A stretch of 64,000 nucleotides of DNA from a virus: IMG/VR virus record IMGVR_UViG_3300042938_001544, positions 26,539-90,538 of that record. One strand, 5' to 3'. Each line of letters begins with the position of its first letter. Position 1 is the first letter of the stretch. The notes below the pieces were generated by a model that searched no databases, had not been told where the DNA came from, and saw only the letters and a program-made list of their open reading frames with translations. Of this stretch, positions 53,324 through 62,270 are shown in pieces. The translations under genes were made by a program, and so were the position numbers.

Positions 53324-54313
53324 TTAATTATTTTTAATTAATTTGTTATTTTTTTTAAATTTTTCAATAACTTCATCATCATCTAATTGATATTCAAATA
53401 TTAATATATTATTTGAATATAATTTTACTTTTTTAATGTCCTTTAATTCACCAATAGTTCTAAAATGAAACGTGTTTGGTTTTATCATAGGAATATTTAA
53501 ATAGGTGTTATCGTTAATGATAATGTCAATATTTTCGTTAATTTTATTTGGGTTACTATTATTACAATACACATGTAGTTTATTGTCATCATAAAATAAT
53601 GTCTTAAACACTACAGGAGAATCTGTATTACTTTTAATGGTATCGGCATTTAGCCCTTGGTTTAATAATTCTGACTTATCAAATGATATAAAATTTTTAT
53701 TATTAATTAATAAAGATTCTGATACCTTCTCAACTAAAAGATTATTATCTTCTTTTGAAAACTCGTGTAAAATTTTTTCTCGATTCCACAACAATTCATC
53801 ATACGTATATGAATTAAGGTTATATGCTGAGTATGGGCCAAATAAATGGTCTGAATCCCCGTCGAACCCTCGTTTTGTTAAATAATAAACACAATCATAA
53901 TCTTTAAGTAAAACGTCATTATTATCAATAACTTTAATGTCGGTTATTTCCGAATCGTATTCAATATAATGTAATACATTATACCCCAACATTTTAGAAA
54001 TAAACATCCCAAAGAATAGATTTCTAGTACAAGGTAAAATTGATGTTGATTGTTTTATAACATCTTTACTTACCAAGGTATTTCCAAAAAGTTCAATGTG
54101 ACCCCATCCTTTTAAATTGTCTTCGTCGACAAATTCGTTTTCACTATCATAAAAATGATAGTTAACATCAGATATAATGTCAGATGGGGTAAAACTATGG
54201 GTTATTAGAAAAATGTCCTTTTTTTCTTTTTTTAATTTTCTAATTAAATTTCTTAACGCATCTTGTTTTTCTTTTGTTGGTGTGTGAGACGCGACTAAAC
54301 AAATTGATTTCAT
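53324..54313 (-). CDS. Putative GT-A-like protein with C-terminal beta domain
   Basis: The 329-residue protein has an N-terminal half with the pattern ICLVASHTPTKEKQDALRNLI, IFLITHSFTPSDIISDVNYHFYD and LHYIEYDSEITD. This matches the paralogous genes at 54978 and within 55955 (VIGAYPNTPKKE and VIVGTYPNTKSRE). The C-terminal half is a beta domain (SPVVFKTLFYDDNKLHVYCNN, KKVKLYSNNILIFEYQL) like that in other enzymes of this operon. EYDSE may be a metal-binding acidic site. Activity is not proven, and a glycosyltransferase-like role is inferred from relatives and neighbours. Confidence 0.65.
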   Translation of the reverse strand: MKSICLVASHTPTKEKQDALRNLIRKLKKEKKDIFLITHSFTPSDIISDVNYHFYDSENEFVDEDNLKGWGHIELFGNTLVSKDVIKQSTSILPCTRNLFFGMFISKMLGYNVLHYIEYDSEITDIKVIDNNDVLLKDYDCVYYLTKRGFDGDSDHLFGPYSAYNLNSYTYDELLWNREKILHEFSKEDNNLLVEKVSESLLINNKNFISFDKSELLNQGLNADTIKSNTDSPVVFKTLFYDDNKLHVYCNNSNPNKINENIDIIINDNTYLNIPMIKPNTFHFRTIGELKDIKKVKLYSNNILIFEYQLDDDEVIEKFKKNNKLIKNN

Positions 54314-54314
54314 T

Positions 54315-54977
54315 TTAATATTTGTGTTTGTTGGTTATGTGAACCATTAAATAATCTCTACTCTCTTCCTGAGAATCGACAATGATATAATCTTTCATTA
54401 GTAAAAACGTGACCGCGTCCCCACCAATATCTTCTAACCAAATCATCGGTTTATCTTTTTCTAATAAATTAACCATTCCTTCAAACGAAGATTTTTCAAA
54501 TCCCTCAACATCAATTTTAATAAACTTAACGGGTTCGGGTAAATTAAATGTATCTAAAGAAATTACTAAATTAGTGTTATTACTATACTCAACTACTTTA
54601 ACAACACCACTATTAGAGTCATGACCATTGTCGAAATGTACCATGGAATTACAACTACCAACACCTAAACAAAAACAATGTACGTTATCCAATTGTTTAG
54701 TGTTTAATCTAAGTAATTCATAATTTTCAAAATACGGCTCAAAAGCCCAAATAGATATATTTGGTAAATAATGTTTTAATTGTACGCAGTGATTACCTAT
54801 GTTAGCCCCAATATCCAGATAAAGACCGTTTTTAGGAAAAAAATGTAACCATTTGTTAACAATCTTAAATTCCCAAAAATTATTGTATTTTACTATGTCA
54901 TCTGAAATACATTCAGGGCCATCAAATACCACCATTGGTTTATTAAATATACTAACTAATCTAATATCTCTTTTCAT
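54315..54977 (-). CDS. FkbM-family methyltransferase
   Basis: The 220-residue protein is a SAM-dependent FkbM-type methyltransferase: NGLYLDIGANIGNHCVQL at about 50-67 (SAM loop), WAFEPYFENYELLRLN with the acidic Glu, and VKFIKIDVEGFEKSSFEGM, the FkbM hallmark block. IWLEDIGGD ends the core. Such enzymes O-methylate sugars. It lies 1 bp from its neighbours on both sides within the operon, consistent with capping or decorating the glycans made here. Confidence 0.86.
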   Translation of the reverse strand: MKRDIRLVSIFNKPMVVFDGPECISDDIVKYNNFWEFKIVNKWLHFFPKNGLYLDIGANIGNHCVQLKHYLPNISIWAFEPYFENYELLRLNTKQLDNVHCFCLGVGSCNSMVHFDNGHDSNSGVVKVVEYSNNTNLVISLDTFNLPEPVKFIKIDVEGFEKSSFEGMVNLLEKDKPMIWLEDIGGDAVTFLLMKDYIIVDSQEESRDYLMVHITNKHKY

Positions 54978-55955
54978 TTAATTAAATTCAATTAATCCTT
55001 TTTCTTTTATTTGTTCTAAACTATCCTCATTTAATACTAATGTTTTCACATATTCTATTGTATCATTTTCGTACACCTCAATTATTAATTTATCGTCTCT
55101 TAAAGATAGTGGTATATAAAACCAATGTGTAGGATAAACAATTTTATCTGTAATGACTTTATTATTCATTTTAACAACGACTCGATATTCATATGAATTT
55201 CTGACACCACTGTGACAATATAATATTGGTGTTGATGGGTCTTTAACGTTATGTAATACCTCAATCATAAAATTCTCAACCCTAAATAAATTAATATCAC
55301 TTTCATTAAAATACTCACTTGAGTGTTCGTTGATTATTAAAAACTCATGCTCATAATGTTGTAATTTTTGGAAAAACGCCAACTCTAATGTTAACGGCAT
55401 TAAGTGTTCGTACCACTCATTTTCTGTGACAGGTAATTTTAAAATTTCATTAAAGTAGGAAGGTGTAATCCCGAATAGTTGTGTCTCATAAACATAAGAC
55501 CCACTATCTCTATACCCCTCAGGTTTAAAGAAAATACATTTCTTTCTTTCCTCAACCATAGTATCAACCAATTGATTTAATTTTGTAACATCATTTTCCG
55601 AGAATAAATTATCATTCTCAATAAAATAAACAAAATCGTATTTTTTTATATCGGCAAATTTAAATGCGTTAAACATATTTTGACAAATCGGTAACGAATG
55701 TCTTGAGTTATTAACCCTTAAGAAAAAAGAGTCGGTTTTAAACCAATAATACGGTGATTTATCTAATGGTGTTAAAGTTTGGTTTTTATCGTAAATATAA
55801 TACTCAACCATTGATTGTAATTCAATTGATACAGGGTAATGACTAACTAACATAAAATCAAAACCACTATTTTTTAATGAGTTTATTTCATTAATTAGAA
55901 CTTGTTCTTTTTTTGGTGTATTCGGGTATGCTCCGATAACTATTAATTTTTTCAT
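54978..55955 (-). CDS. GT-A-like protein, paralogue of the operon's YPNT family
   Basis: The 325-residue protein begins LIVIGAYPNTPKKEQVLINEI, then FDFMLVSHYPVSIELQSMVEYYIYD, FVYFIENDNLF (possible metal site) and a polar middle part. The C-terminal 90 residues are a beta domain (YEYRVVVKMNNKVITD, KLIIEVYENDTIEYV). The N-terminal half is paralogous to the middle of the gene at 55955 (VIVGTYPNT, MLVSHYPVS) and to that at 53324. The acidic motif is not a clear DxD, so the enzyme class is uncertain, but its position in the operon makes a sugar transferase likely. Confidence 0.7.
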   Translation of the reverse strand: MKKLIVIGAYPNTPKKEQVLINEINSLKNSGFDFMLVSHYPVSIELQSMVEYYIYDKNQTLTPLDKSPYYWFKTDSFFLRVNNSRHSLPICQNMFNAFKFADIKKYDFVYFIENDNLFSENDVTKLNQLVDTMVEERKKCIFFKPEGYRDSGSYVYETQLFGITPSYFNEILKLPVTENEWYEHLMPLTLELAFFQKLQHYEHEFLIINEHSSEYFNESDINLFRVENFMIEVLHNVKDPSTPILYCHSGVRNSYEYRVVVKMNNKVITDKIVYPTHWFYIPLSLRDDKLIIEVYENDTIEYVKTLVLNEDSLEQIKEKGLIEFN

Positions 55956-58642
55956 TACTTAATAAATGTTTTAAATTCCTTATCGATTAATGACACTCCA
56001 TCAGCTTGAGTTGTAATTCTGTTTTTTAGAATACCCATATTTAACCCATGTTCGATAAAAATAAGGTTGAAATATGAGTCAGCACAATCCCACTTATGAT
56101 TACGTAATTGTTCGTATAAGAATTCTCTAGTTTTTCTTGGGAACATAATACATTGTAACCCAATAATTTTATCAGTAATAAACAACAAGTCTTGGTTCGG
56201 GATTTCTTTAATCACATTTGATTGATGCCAAGCGAAGTCTAATGTTTTAGTGTCCCCAAATGAAAAATATTGTATGTCCGATTCGATAACGGTATCACAC
56301 ACTTGTTTAACTTTATCAATGAATTCCTCAATAGGGACCTCAATTAAACAGTCTCCCTCACAAACAATTAAGAAATCCAAATCTTTATCGAATTCAGATA
56401 TAATACCATTTTTAAATGATTCAAAACATCCGTAATGTGCTGGTGTTAGTGCAGTACCTAGTCGGTTTGTTGTCTCTTCATCAAAAAGTTCCATAGACAC
56501 ACATTGTGGTCTAACACAATTATGTGATGGAGGTATAGATTTGTATAGTTCATTTGTATGTAAAACATATTCAATACCGTATTTTGATACTTGTTGTAAC
56601 GACTCTCTTGATAAGATTTCTCTCTCATCGTTATTTGTTGTTTGTAAATGAACTAATTTAATTTTAGGTAATCGTTTATACTTAAACCATCCATTATTTT
56701 TGTAACTAATTATTGTTTCATTATTTAATATGTAAGATTCTGATTTATATTGAACTCCACCCTCAAAAAAGGTTAACTTAATCTCTATTGGAACTCCATC
56801 GTAGTCAATTTCTTTTAAGAATTCTCGGGTTTGTAGAATATTAAATGATTTAGAATAAATGGTTTCGTTATTTTTATTAATCTCAACACTAACTGTTCTG
56901 TCATCAATATTATATGTGTAGAAATAAAACACCCATTTATTCTCGTTATTAATAATTGGTAATATAGAATAGTATTCTGAATTAGATGAGACTCCTTTAC
57001 CTGAATTAATTAAGAATGTATGACTATCATTTGTAATGACATTAACTGTTGGTTCGTGAATTAATTTCTTATAAAAGAAATCCTCTAAGAAGTTTTGACA
57101 ATTATTTATTCTACATTCTGATTTGTAAATTTCTTTAGTTATTATATGTGAAAATTTTTCTAAAAAGAAATCAGTTTTAAACGTCATTGCGGTAGTCTCA
57201 ATACCAACATTAAACGCCGTAGGTAAAGTACATAAGAATGCGTCTTTTTCATCCAACAATTTAAATGATTGATTAACATATTCAATATCATCATGATGTA
57301 ATATAACATCGTAGGTTATGTAAAATACTTTATTAAAATTAAAATCTTTTGCGGATTTAAACCCATTAATTAAATTAGTTAAAACAGGTAATGATTGGTT
57401 AGTATCTTTTAATCCGTTAATGTTAATCTCAACATCAAACTCTGATTTATAATTATAAAACTTAGTATAATAAGAATGTTCTGTTGTTGGGTTATTTGAA
57501 TCAAAAATATAATAGTCGACCATTTTTTGAATATCGTTCGACACTGGATAATGAGAAACCAACATTACTTTTCGACCTAATTTTTTAACAGACTTAATAC
57601 ATTCGATAGTTAATTTTTCTCGTGATTTAGTATTCGGATAAGTACCAACAATAACTAACTCATTATTATCATATTTTTCTTTATAAGGATTTAATAATGA
57701 TAGTAATTTTGATGTATCATGATTAATATCTCCTGTTAAAAATGTTATATTTTCGTACTTATCGTATTTTCCACAATAAACATCCAAGTTATACATCATC
57801 ATTGGGATTCTATACTCCAAAGCCTCTTTTAAGGCGATTGGGTTTAATTCTTTATTGTTTCTGTCACCTTTTGAAGGAAACAAGAATAAGTCCGACGCTT
57901 CAATAAATGATTGTACGTCTTTTCTTTCTCCCCAAACAACGCAGTTATCAGGTTTATTTTTAATCAACGGACCCCAATATGATTGGAAGTTTTCGGCCTG
58001 ATTACCCAAAAAATGAAATTTTATTTTATAATCCTTTAATTTATGTGCGATGTCAAAAATATAGGATTGATTTTTTCTTGCCGTGAACAATCCAACATTT
58101 AAAACATGTTTATATGTTGGGTCTAAATCTAATAATTCTTGGTTTTGTTTTTTATTTTTTTCTTTATAGTCTACAGGGTATTCAACAATGTCATACGGAA
58201 TATCATATATAGAATATCTAAATGCGTTATACGCACTTACGAATATAAATTTATCGGGGAACCATCTTTTATGTGAAACAGAAAAACTAGAATCATGTGT
58301 GGTTTCAAATATTGTGTATTCCCTATCTTCCCTATATAATTCTTTTGTGACAGAATCATCCATGAAAAATTCAGGAAATTCTTCCATACTAACAACATCA
58401 GGTTTAAACTCATTAACAATTCTAATTAACTCGTTTTTATCTTCCCCTAAAGAATGGAAATTATCACCAAGTAATTCTTGTATTTGATTTCTTTGAACGA
58501 CAAACGTCCAAGCAACAAATGCGTACTCAACACATTTGATTTCATATTCATTGTTAATTAATTGTATTTTATTTAATGTGACTTGAGGCGCTCCTCCAGT
58601 ACTTAAATGAGGAGAAACAACTAATATTTTTTTCTTTTTCAT
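55955..58642 (-). CDS. Three-part glycosyltransferase fusion (GT4, YPNT domain, GT25-like)
   Basis: The 895-residue protein begins with a GT4 unit (VVSPHLSTGGAPQVTLNKI, VLNVGLFTARKNQSYIFDI, SDLFLFPSKGDRNNKELNPIALKEALE with the E-x7-E site) to about residue 330. A YPNT-type domain paralogous to the genes at 54978 and 53324 follows to about 520. A beta domain reaches about 640. The last 250 residues resemble GT25 (KLVHLQTTNNDEREILSRES, LTPAHYGCFESF, FLIVCEGDCLIE), the family of glycan galactosyltransferases, with EGD near the donor site. One polypeptide may thus add more than one sugar. It ends one base into the next gene. Confidence 0.78.
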   Translation of the reverse strand: MKKKKILVVSPHLSTGGAPQVTLNKIQLINNEYEIKCVEYAFVAWTFVVQRNQIQELLGDNFHSLGEDKNELIRIVNEFKPDVVSMEEFPEFFMDDSVTKELYREDREYTIFETTHDSSFSVSHKRWFPDKFIFVSAYNAFRYSIYDIPYDIVEYPVDYKEKNKKQNQELLDLDPTYKHVLNVGLFTARKNQSYIFDIAHKLKDYKIKFHFLGNQAENFQSYWGPLIKNKPDNCVVWGERKDVQSFIEASDLFLFPSKGDRNNKELNPIALKEALEYRIPMMMYNLDVYCGKYDKYENITFLTGDINHDTSKLLSLLNPYKEKYDNNELVIVGTYPNTKSREKLTIECIKSVKKLGRKVMLVSHYPVSNDIQKMVDYYIFDSNNPTTEHSYYTKFYNYKSEFDVEININGLKDTNQSLPVLTNLINGFKSAKDFNFNKVFYITYDVILHHDDIEYVNQSFKLLDEKDAFLCTLPTAFNVGIETTAMTFKTDFFLEKFSHIITKEIYKSECRINNCQNFLEDFFYKKLIHEPTVNVITNDSHTFLINSGKGVSSNSEYYSILPIINNENKWVFYFYTYNIDDRTVSVEINKNNETIYSKSFNILQTREFLKEIDYDGVPIEIKLTFFEGGVQYKSESYILNNETIISYKNNGWFKYKRLPKIKLVHLQTTNNDEREILSRESLQQVSKYGIEYVLHTNELYKSIPPSHNCVRPQCVSMELFDEETTNRLGTALTPAHYGCFESFKNGIISEFDKDLDFLIVCEGDCLIEVPIEEFIDKVKQVCDTVIESDIQYFSFGDTKTLDFAWHQSNVIKEIPNQDLLFITDKIIGLQCIMFPRKTREFLYEQLRNHKWDCADSYFNLIFIEHGLNMGILKNRITTQADGVSLIDKEFKTFIK

Positions 58643-59595
58643 TATTTTATTAAATTAATATTATATGCGTAAATTAATCCGATATCGTTAGACCCTAAAG
58701 TATCCTCAATTATAAAGTTGTTTGATTTTAGTATATCTAAAACTTCATCGTAAATTTCTTTTGAGTGGTATTCCATTGCAATTTTACCAATATTATTTTG
58801 TAAATATTCTTTATCAATTGTTCGGAATAAATCCAACTCACCACCTTCACAATCAACTTTTAAAAAATCAATTCTGTCGATATCGTAGTCAGAAATTAAT
58901 TGGTTAATAGTGATAGTCTCAACAATCTCTTCACCAATCACTGTTGATGGGTGAAACCCACTTTCGTTTTTTTGTGAAAAATTATTACCATTAACTTCGG
59001 TTATCATAAATTTCTCAAACCCATTCTCATTACTAACCGCCTTATTAATACAAGTTACTCCGTGTTCGGAAAGATTCTTTTTCATACTTTTAAATGTAGC
59101 CTTAAGAGGTTCTACCGCATAAACGTTAGATGGGTTAAACATTTGTGAGTATAATGAGAATACTCCGTAATTCGCCCCAATATCAACAACCGTATCATTG
59201 ATGCTAAGTCTAACAAAATCCCTCTCATATACTTTATCGTAAAAAATCTCAGTAACAATTGGAAATAAATCATCCCCCAAGTGAGATAATTTAACTTGTT
59301 TTGAGTTAATTACTAAAAATCTATTTTGACCAAATAGTTTTAATTCCTGAGAATATTGTAGGTCACCATACATAATGGATAAGGTTATGTTTCTAAGTCT
59401 TTTTGCGTTAGATTCACCAGTCGATATCCACCAATTGGTTCCTTTTCGTAACCCCATGTTTGATTTATGTACGGTTAATCCCGTATTGTTATCAATAATT
59501 GAGACCTCGTATATTTCTTTTATGTCATCACCATTAAAGTCAAAATGGATTATACCATTCTCTTCAATATTAGTTACTGTAAAAATATTATTCAT
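58642..59595 (-). CDS. Beta-domain plus FkbM-family methyltransferase
   Basis: The 317-residue protein has an N-terminal beta domain of about 90 residues (IIHFDFNGDDIKEIYEVSIID, NWWISTGES) and then an FkbM methyltransferase: DTVVDIGANYGVFSLYSQM, VYAVEPLKATFKSMKKNL and IDFLKVDCEGGELDLFRTI. The beta domain resembles the accessory beta domains of other enzymes in this operon. It probably methylates a sugar on the assembling glycan or fibre. It overlaps the neighbour by one base. Confidence 0.82.
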   Translation of the reverse strand: MNNIFTVTNIEENGIIHFDFNGDDIKEIYEVSIIDNNTGLTVHKSNMGLRKGTNWWISTGESNAKRLRNITLSIMYGDLQYSQELKLFGQNRFLVINSKQVKLSHLGDDLFPIVTEIFYDKVYERDFVRLSINDTVVDIGANYGVFSLYSQMFNPSNVYAVEPLKATFKSMKKNLSEHGVTCINKAVSNENGFEKFMITEVNGNNFSQKNESGFHPSTVIGEEIVETITINQLISDYDIDRIDFLKVDCEGGELDLFRTIDKEYLQNNIGKIAMEYHSKEIYDEVLDILKSNNFIIEDTLGSNDIGLIYAYNINLIK

Positions 59596-59596
59596 A

Positions 59597-60622
59597 TTAT
59601 ATGTGTATAAATTCGTTATGGATTATTTGTTTGTTTAATGTCACCTCAACTCTGAATTTTTTGAACTCATTAATTTCGTGAAATATAATTGATGACGGCC
59701 ACACAAAATAAGTTGTTTTGGGTAGAATGTTTAAAAATGTTTCATAAATTTGGTCCCCTGTCTGTCCATCAAAAAATCTAAAATTTAGTGATTGTGGTTT
59801 AGTTATATTTTTAATATAAAATTTATTCTCATTTCTAATAAAATCAATTGTAAATTCATTTGAGGAGATATCAATTGATTCGTGTAAAATTGGTTTTTCC
59901 AAACCACGACTTTCGTAAAAGTTTTCTGAATATTTTAAAGAGTTGGTTTTATCGTCCCAAATAAATGAACAACCACCGACAAATCTTTGTTGTTGGTAAC
60001 TGATTTTTTCTTTAGACCTACTATCCTCATTTAACCAAGAATAATGTTTAACCCATGCAATATCTCTTGGTATCGAAATTGTTGGTTTAGATTCAAAAGT
60101 TTCACCATCGTTATATAAGATATGGTTGTCAAAATAAAAATGAGTTATCCCTCCATTCCTATTGGTTCTAAAAATTCTTGGTGGACAGAAACCATCCACC
60201 CATAACTGTTTTGTAAATGTGTAATTTTTAAGGTTAACCGAATACCAATCGTATTGAGGTGTTTCCTGAATAAAATTTAAAATATTTCTAATTTCGTCTT
60301 CGGTGTAAAACTCATCAGAATCCACAATCCAAACTAAATCACAATTATTCTTTAAGACATGTAAAACATTATTCTTACTCTCATTTTCACCAAACAATGA
60401 TTTCATTCCTGTGGTGATTAAAAAGTCTAATTCATAATTTATTAATTTAGTTAGAGTCTCTTTATTCTTTGGTTTAAATCCAAAATTAATATATTCCTGG
60501 TACATACCACTATTACAACCAATAGTAATGTCTAATTCATTTTTTAAGTTTATCCAAGGACGTAAACACTCATCAATATATTCTTCGGAGTTGTATGCGG
60601 AAAGTAATATTCCTATTTTCAT
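59597..60622 (-). CDS. Glycosyltransferase family 2-like with C-terminal beta domain
   Basis: The 341-residue protein is a GT-A-type enzyme: IGILLSAYNSEEYIDECLRPW at the start, LVWIVDSDEFYTEDEI with the DSD metal site near residue 100, and PRIFRTNRNGGITHFYFDNHI in the acceptor half. The C-terminal 85 residues form another beta domain (EFTIDFIRNENKFYIKN, FRVEVTLNKQIIHNEF) of the kind shared in this operon. It overlaps the upstream heptosyltransferase-like gene by 4 bp. Confidence 0.8.
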   Translation of the reverse strand: MKIGILLSAYNSEEYIDECLRPWINLKNELDITIGCNSGMYQEYINFGFKPKNKETLTKLINYELDFLITTGMKSLFGENESKNNVLHVLKNNCDLVWIVDSDEFYTEDEIRNILNFIQETPQYDWYSVNLKNYTFTKQLWVDGFCPPRIFRTNRNGGITHFYFDNHILYNDGETFESKPTISIPRDIAWVKHYSWLNEDSRSKEKISYQQQRFVGGCSFIWDDKTNSLKYSENFYESRGLEKPILHESIDISSNEFTIDFIRNENKFYIKNITKPQSLNFRFFDGQTGDQIYETFLNILPKTTYFVWPSSIIFHEINEFKKFRVEVTLNKQIIHNEFIHI

Positions 60623-61560
60623 ATAATTTCTAAAATTTTATTAAACACTTGCTCAACTGAGGGATGGCACTCAAATGTTGGTTTATTTTCTAAACAATTA
60701 ATTAAAGGTGGTACCCCTTGGATATCCCCCCATTCTTTAACTCCGTATTTTATATCTGAACCACAAAACAGACTACAACCACCACCAACATAATGGTATT
60801 TATATTCTTGTGAATTATTTCGATATGGGGCTCTAAATTCGTAATTGATAGAACTTCCTAATTGAATGATTTCTGAATCAGTTGTTCCTGCTAAATGAAG
60901 TAATCCTGAATCCATTGTGACAAAACACAATGATTTATTAATTAAATGCCACGATTGACTTAATGTGGTTTTATTCATTAAATTAAGGCCATTTTTAATC
61001 TCAAAATTAAAAATTGGTTTTTTAACATTAAAAAATCCAACCTCACTTGAGTCTTTACCAACTGAAATTACACTAATATTATGGTCGTTTAATTTTTTAC
61101 TTAATTCCATCCATTTAACCGCATCCCAAGTTCTGCTTGGCCAATTTTGGACGGGGTGTATTAGTACATATTTCTCAGGTAATCCTTTAATTGGTTCATA
61201 CTCATCAGGAATATAATCAATATTCATTTCATCTTTGGTTAACATAAAACCAAGTTTAATTGCGTGATATTGTCTAATGTCAATACGGTTATGTTTAAAC
61301 TCAACTCCTCGGTTATTTTTTTGTCCATTCTCATAAAATGAATTATGAGTTATAAAATTAGATTTAATGAAATCTAAATTAACCGAATTCGAGTGGTAAA
61401 CCTTTTCAACCAAAGGATGATTTTTAAATAATTCAGGGAAATTAGTTACAACGGTAACTTTTGAGTCATATGATTGATGTAGTTTTCTAAGTACGGGGGT
61501 TGAGCAAAGGGTATCCCCGATTGCCTTTGCTTCCGATAAATCAAGACATATTTTTTTCAT
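60619..61560 (-). CDS. GT9/heptosyltransferase-like glycosyltransferase
   Basis: The 313-residue protein resembles GT9 heptosyltransferases: LDLSEAKAIGDTLCSTPVLRKLHQSY at the start, VTVVTNFPELFKNHPLVEKVYH, YVLIHPVQNWPSRTWDAVKWMEL, and FVTMDSGLLHLAGTTDSEIIQLG, the family donor site. Cys groups near the end (GGGCSLFCGSDIKYG, INCLENKP, FECHPSVEQV) echo the iron-finger of TibC-type enzymes. It is the first gene of the operon, with a TATATTTT box 4 nt upstream. It could transfer a heptose-like sugar to the fibres. Confidence 0.84.
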   Translation of the reverse strand: MKKICLDLSEAKAIGDTLCSTPVLRKLHQSYDSKVTVVTNFPELFKNHPLVEKVYHSNSVNLDFIKSNFITHNSFYENGQKNNRGVEFKHNRIDIRQYHAIKLGFMLTKDEMNIDYIPDEYEPIKGLPEKYVLIHPVQNWPSRTWDAVKWMELSKKLNDHNISVISVGKDSSEVGFFNVKKPIFNFEIKNGLNLMNKTTLSQSWHLINKSLCFVTMDSGLLHLAGTTDSEIIQLGSSINYEFRAPYRNNSQEYKYHYVGGGCSLFCGSDIKYGVKEWGDIQGVPPLINCLENKPTFECHPSVEQVFNKILEII

Positions 61561-61564
61561 AAGT

Positions 61565-61572
61565 AAAATATA
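61565..61572 (-). promoter_or_regulatory. Candidate -7 box TATATTTT of the glycosylation operon
   Basis: TATATTTT in the coding direction, 4 nt before the start at 61560; no well-spaced TTG, so a weak call. Confidence 0.3.
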
Positions 61573-61641
61573 AAATAAAAACTCAAAAATTATACCCCAA
61601 GTTTAGTTAATTATCTATTTATGGTAAACCGTTCAGGTGTA

Positions 61642-61649
61642 TATTTATA
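61642..61649 (+). promoter_or_regulatory. Late-promoter-like motif TATTTATA
   Basis: Exact motif, 3 nt before the ATG at 61653. A second copy, TATTTATG, lies at 61616-61623. Confidence 0.55.
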
Positions 61650-61652
61650 GTA

Positions 61653-62246
61653 ATGCAATCAATTGAAATACTTTCGTTTACTGGTGTTAGTCCGTATACC
61701 ATTACAATTTGTGATGTTACGTTAACTTATTGCTATGTAGTTGCGACAGGTGTTTCTTCAGCTCCAATTACCGTTACAGTACCAACATTATTACAACCTG
61801 CAGCCCAAATAATATTAAAAGTAACCGATAGTACGTCGTGTGATTATTTCCAAATAATATCTTGTATTACTCCCACACCAACACCGACACCAACACCAAC
61901 ACCGACACCATCACCAACACATGGTGATTGTGATTGTATTGGATTTAACAATTTATATGGTAATCTAAATTACCCAATTAGTTTAACACAGTGTGATGGT
62001 ACTATATTAAACACTGTGGTATATTCAGGAACTTCGGTTTATTATTGTGGTAGTCAACCAGTTGCGGGGTCTGATGTTACAATTACTATTGGTTTACCTT
62101 GTATTAATAACACATGTCCTACACCTACACCACCTGGACCAACGCCAACTCCGACACCTACACCAACAACAGGGAGTAACTACCTATCACAAGAAGATTT
62201 ATTCCTAATCTTACAAGAAAATGGGGGTAGAATAATCATTACATAA
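61653..62246 (+). CDS. Fibre-associated protein with PT linkers
   Basis: The 197-residue protein starts with a beta domain (about 1-72) paralogous to the small protein at 33311, including the paired Cys (TICDVTLTYC, TSCDYFQIISC). A PTPT linker follows (about 73-89), then a second Cys-rich domain (CDCIGFNNLYGNLNY, YYCGSQPVAG) and a second PT-rich linker. The C-terminus (SQEDLFLILQENGGRIIIT) is a short helical tail. It lies 40 bp before a fibre gene and resembles the pairing at 33311/33661. The PT linkers may be O-glycosylated. Confidence 0.75.
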   Translation: MQSIEILSFTGVSPYTITICDVTLTYCYVVATGVSSAPITVTVPTLLQPAAQIILKVTDSTSCDYFQIISCITPTPTPTPTPTPTPSPTHGDCDCIGFNNLYGNLNYPISLTQCDGTILNTVVYSGTSVYYCGSQPVAGSDVTITIGLPCINNTCPTPTPPGPTPTPTPTPTTGSNYLSQEDLFLILQENGGRIIIT

Positions 62247-62270
62247 TAAACACAATAATCTAAAGTATAA

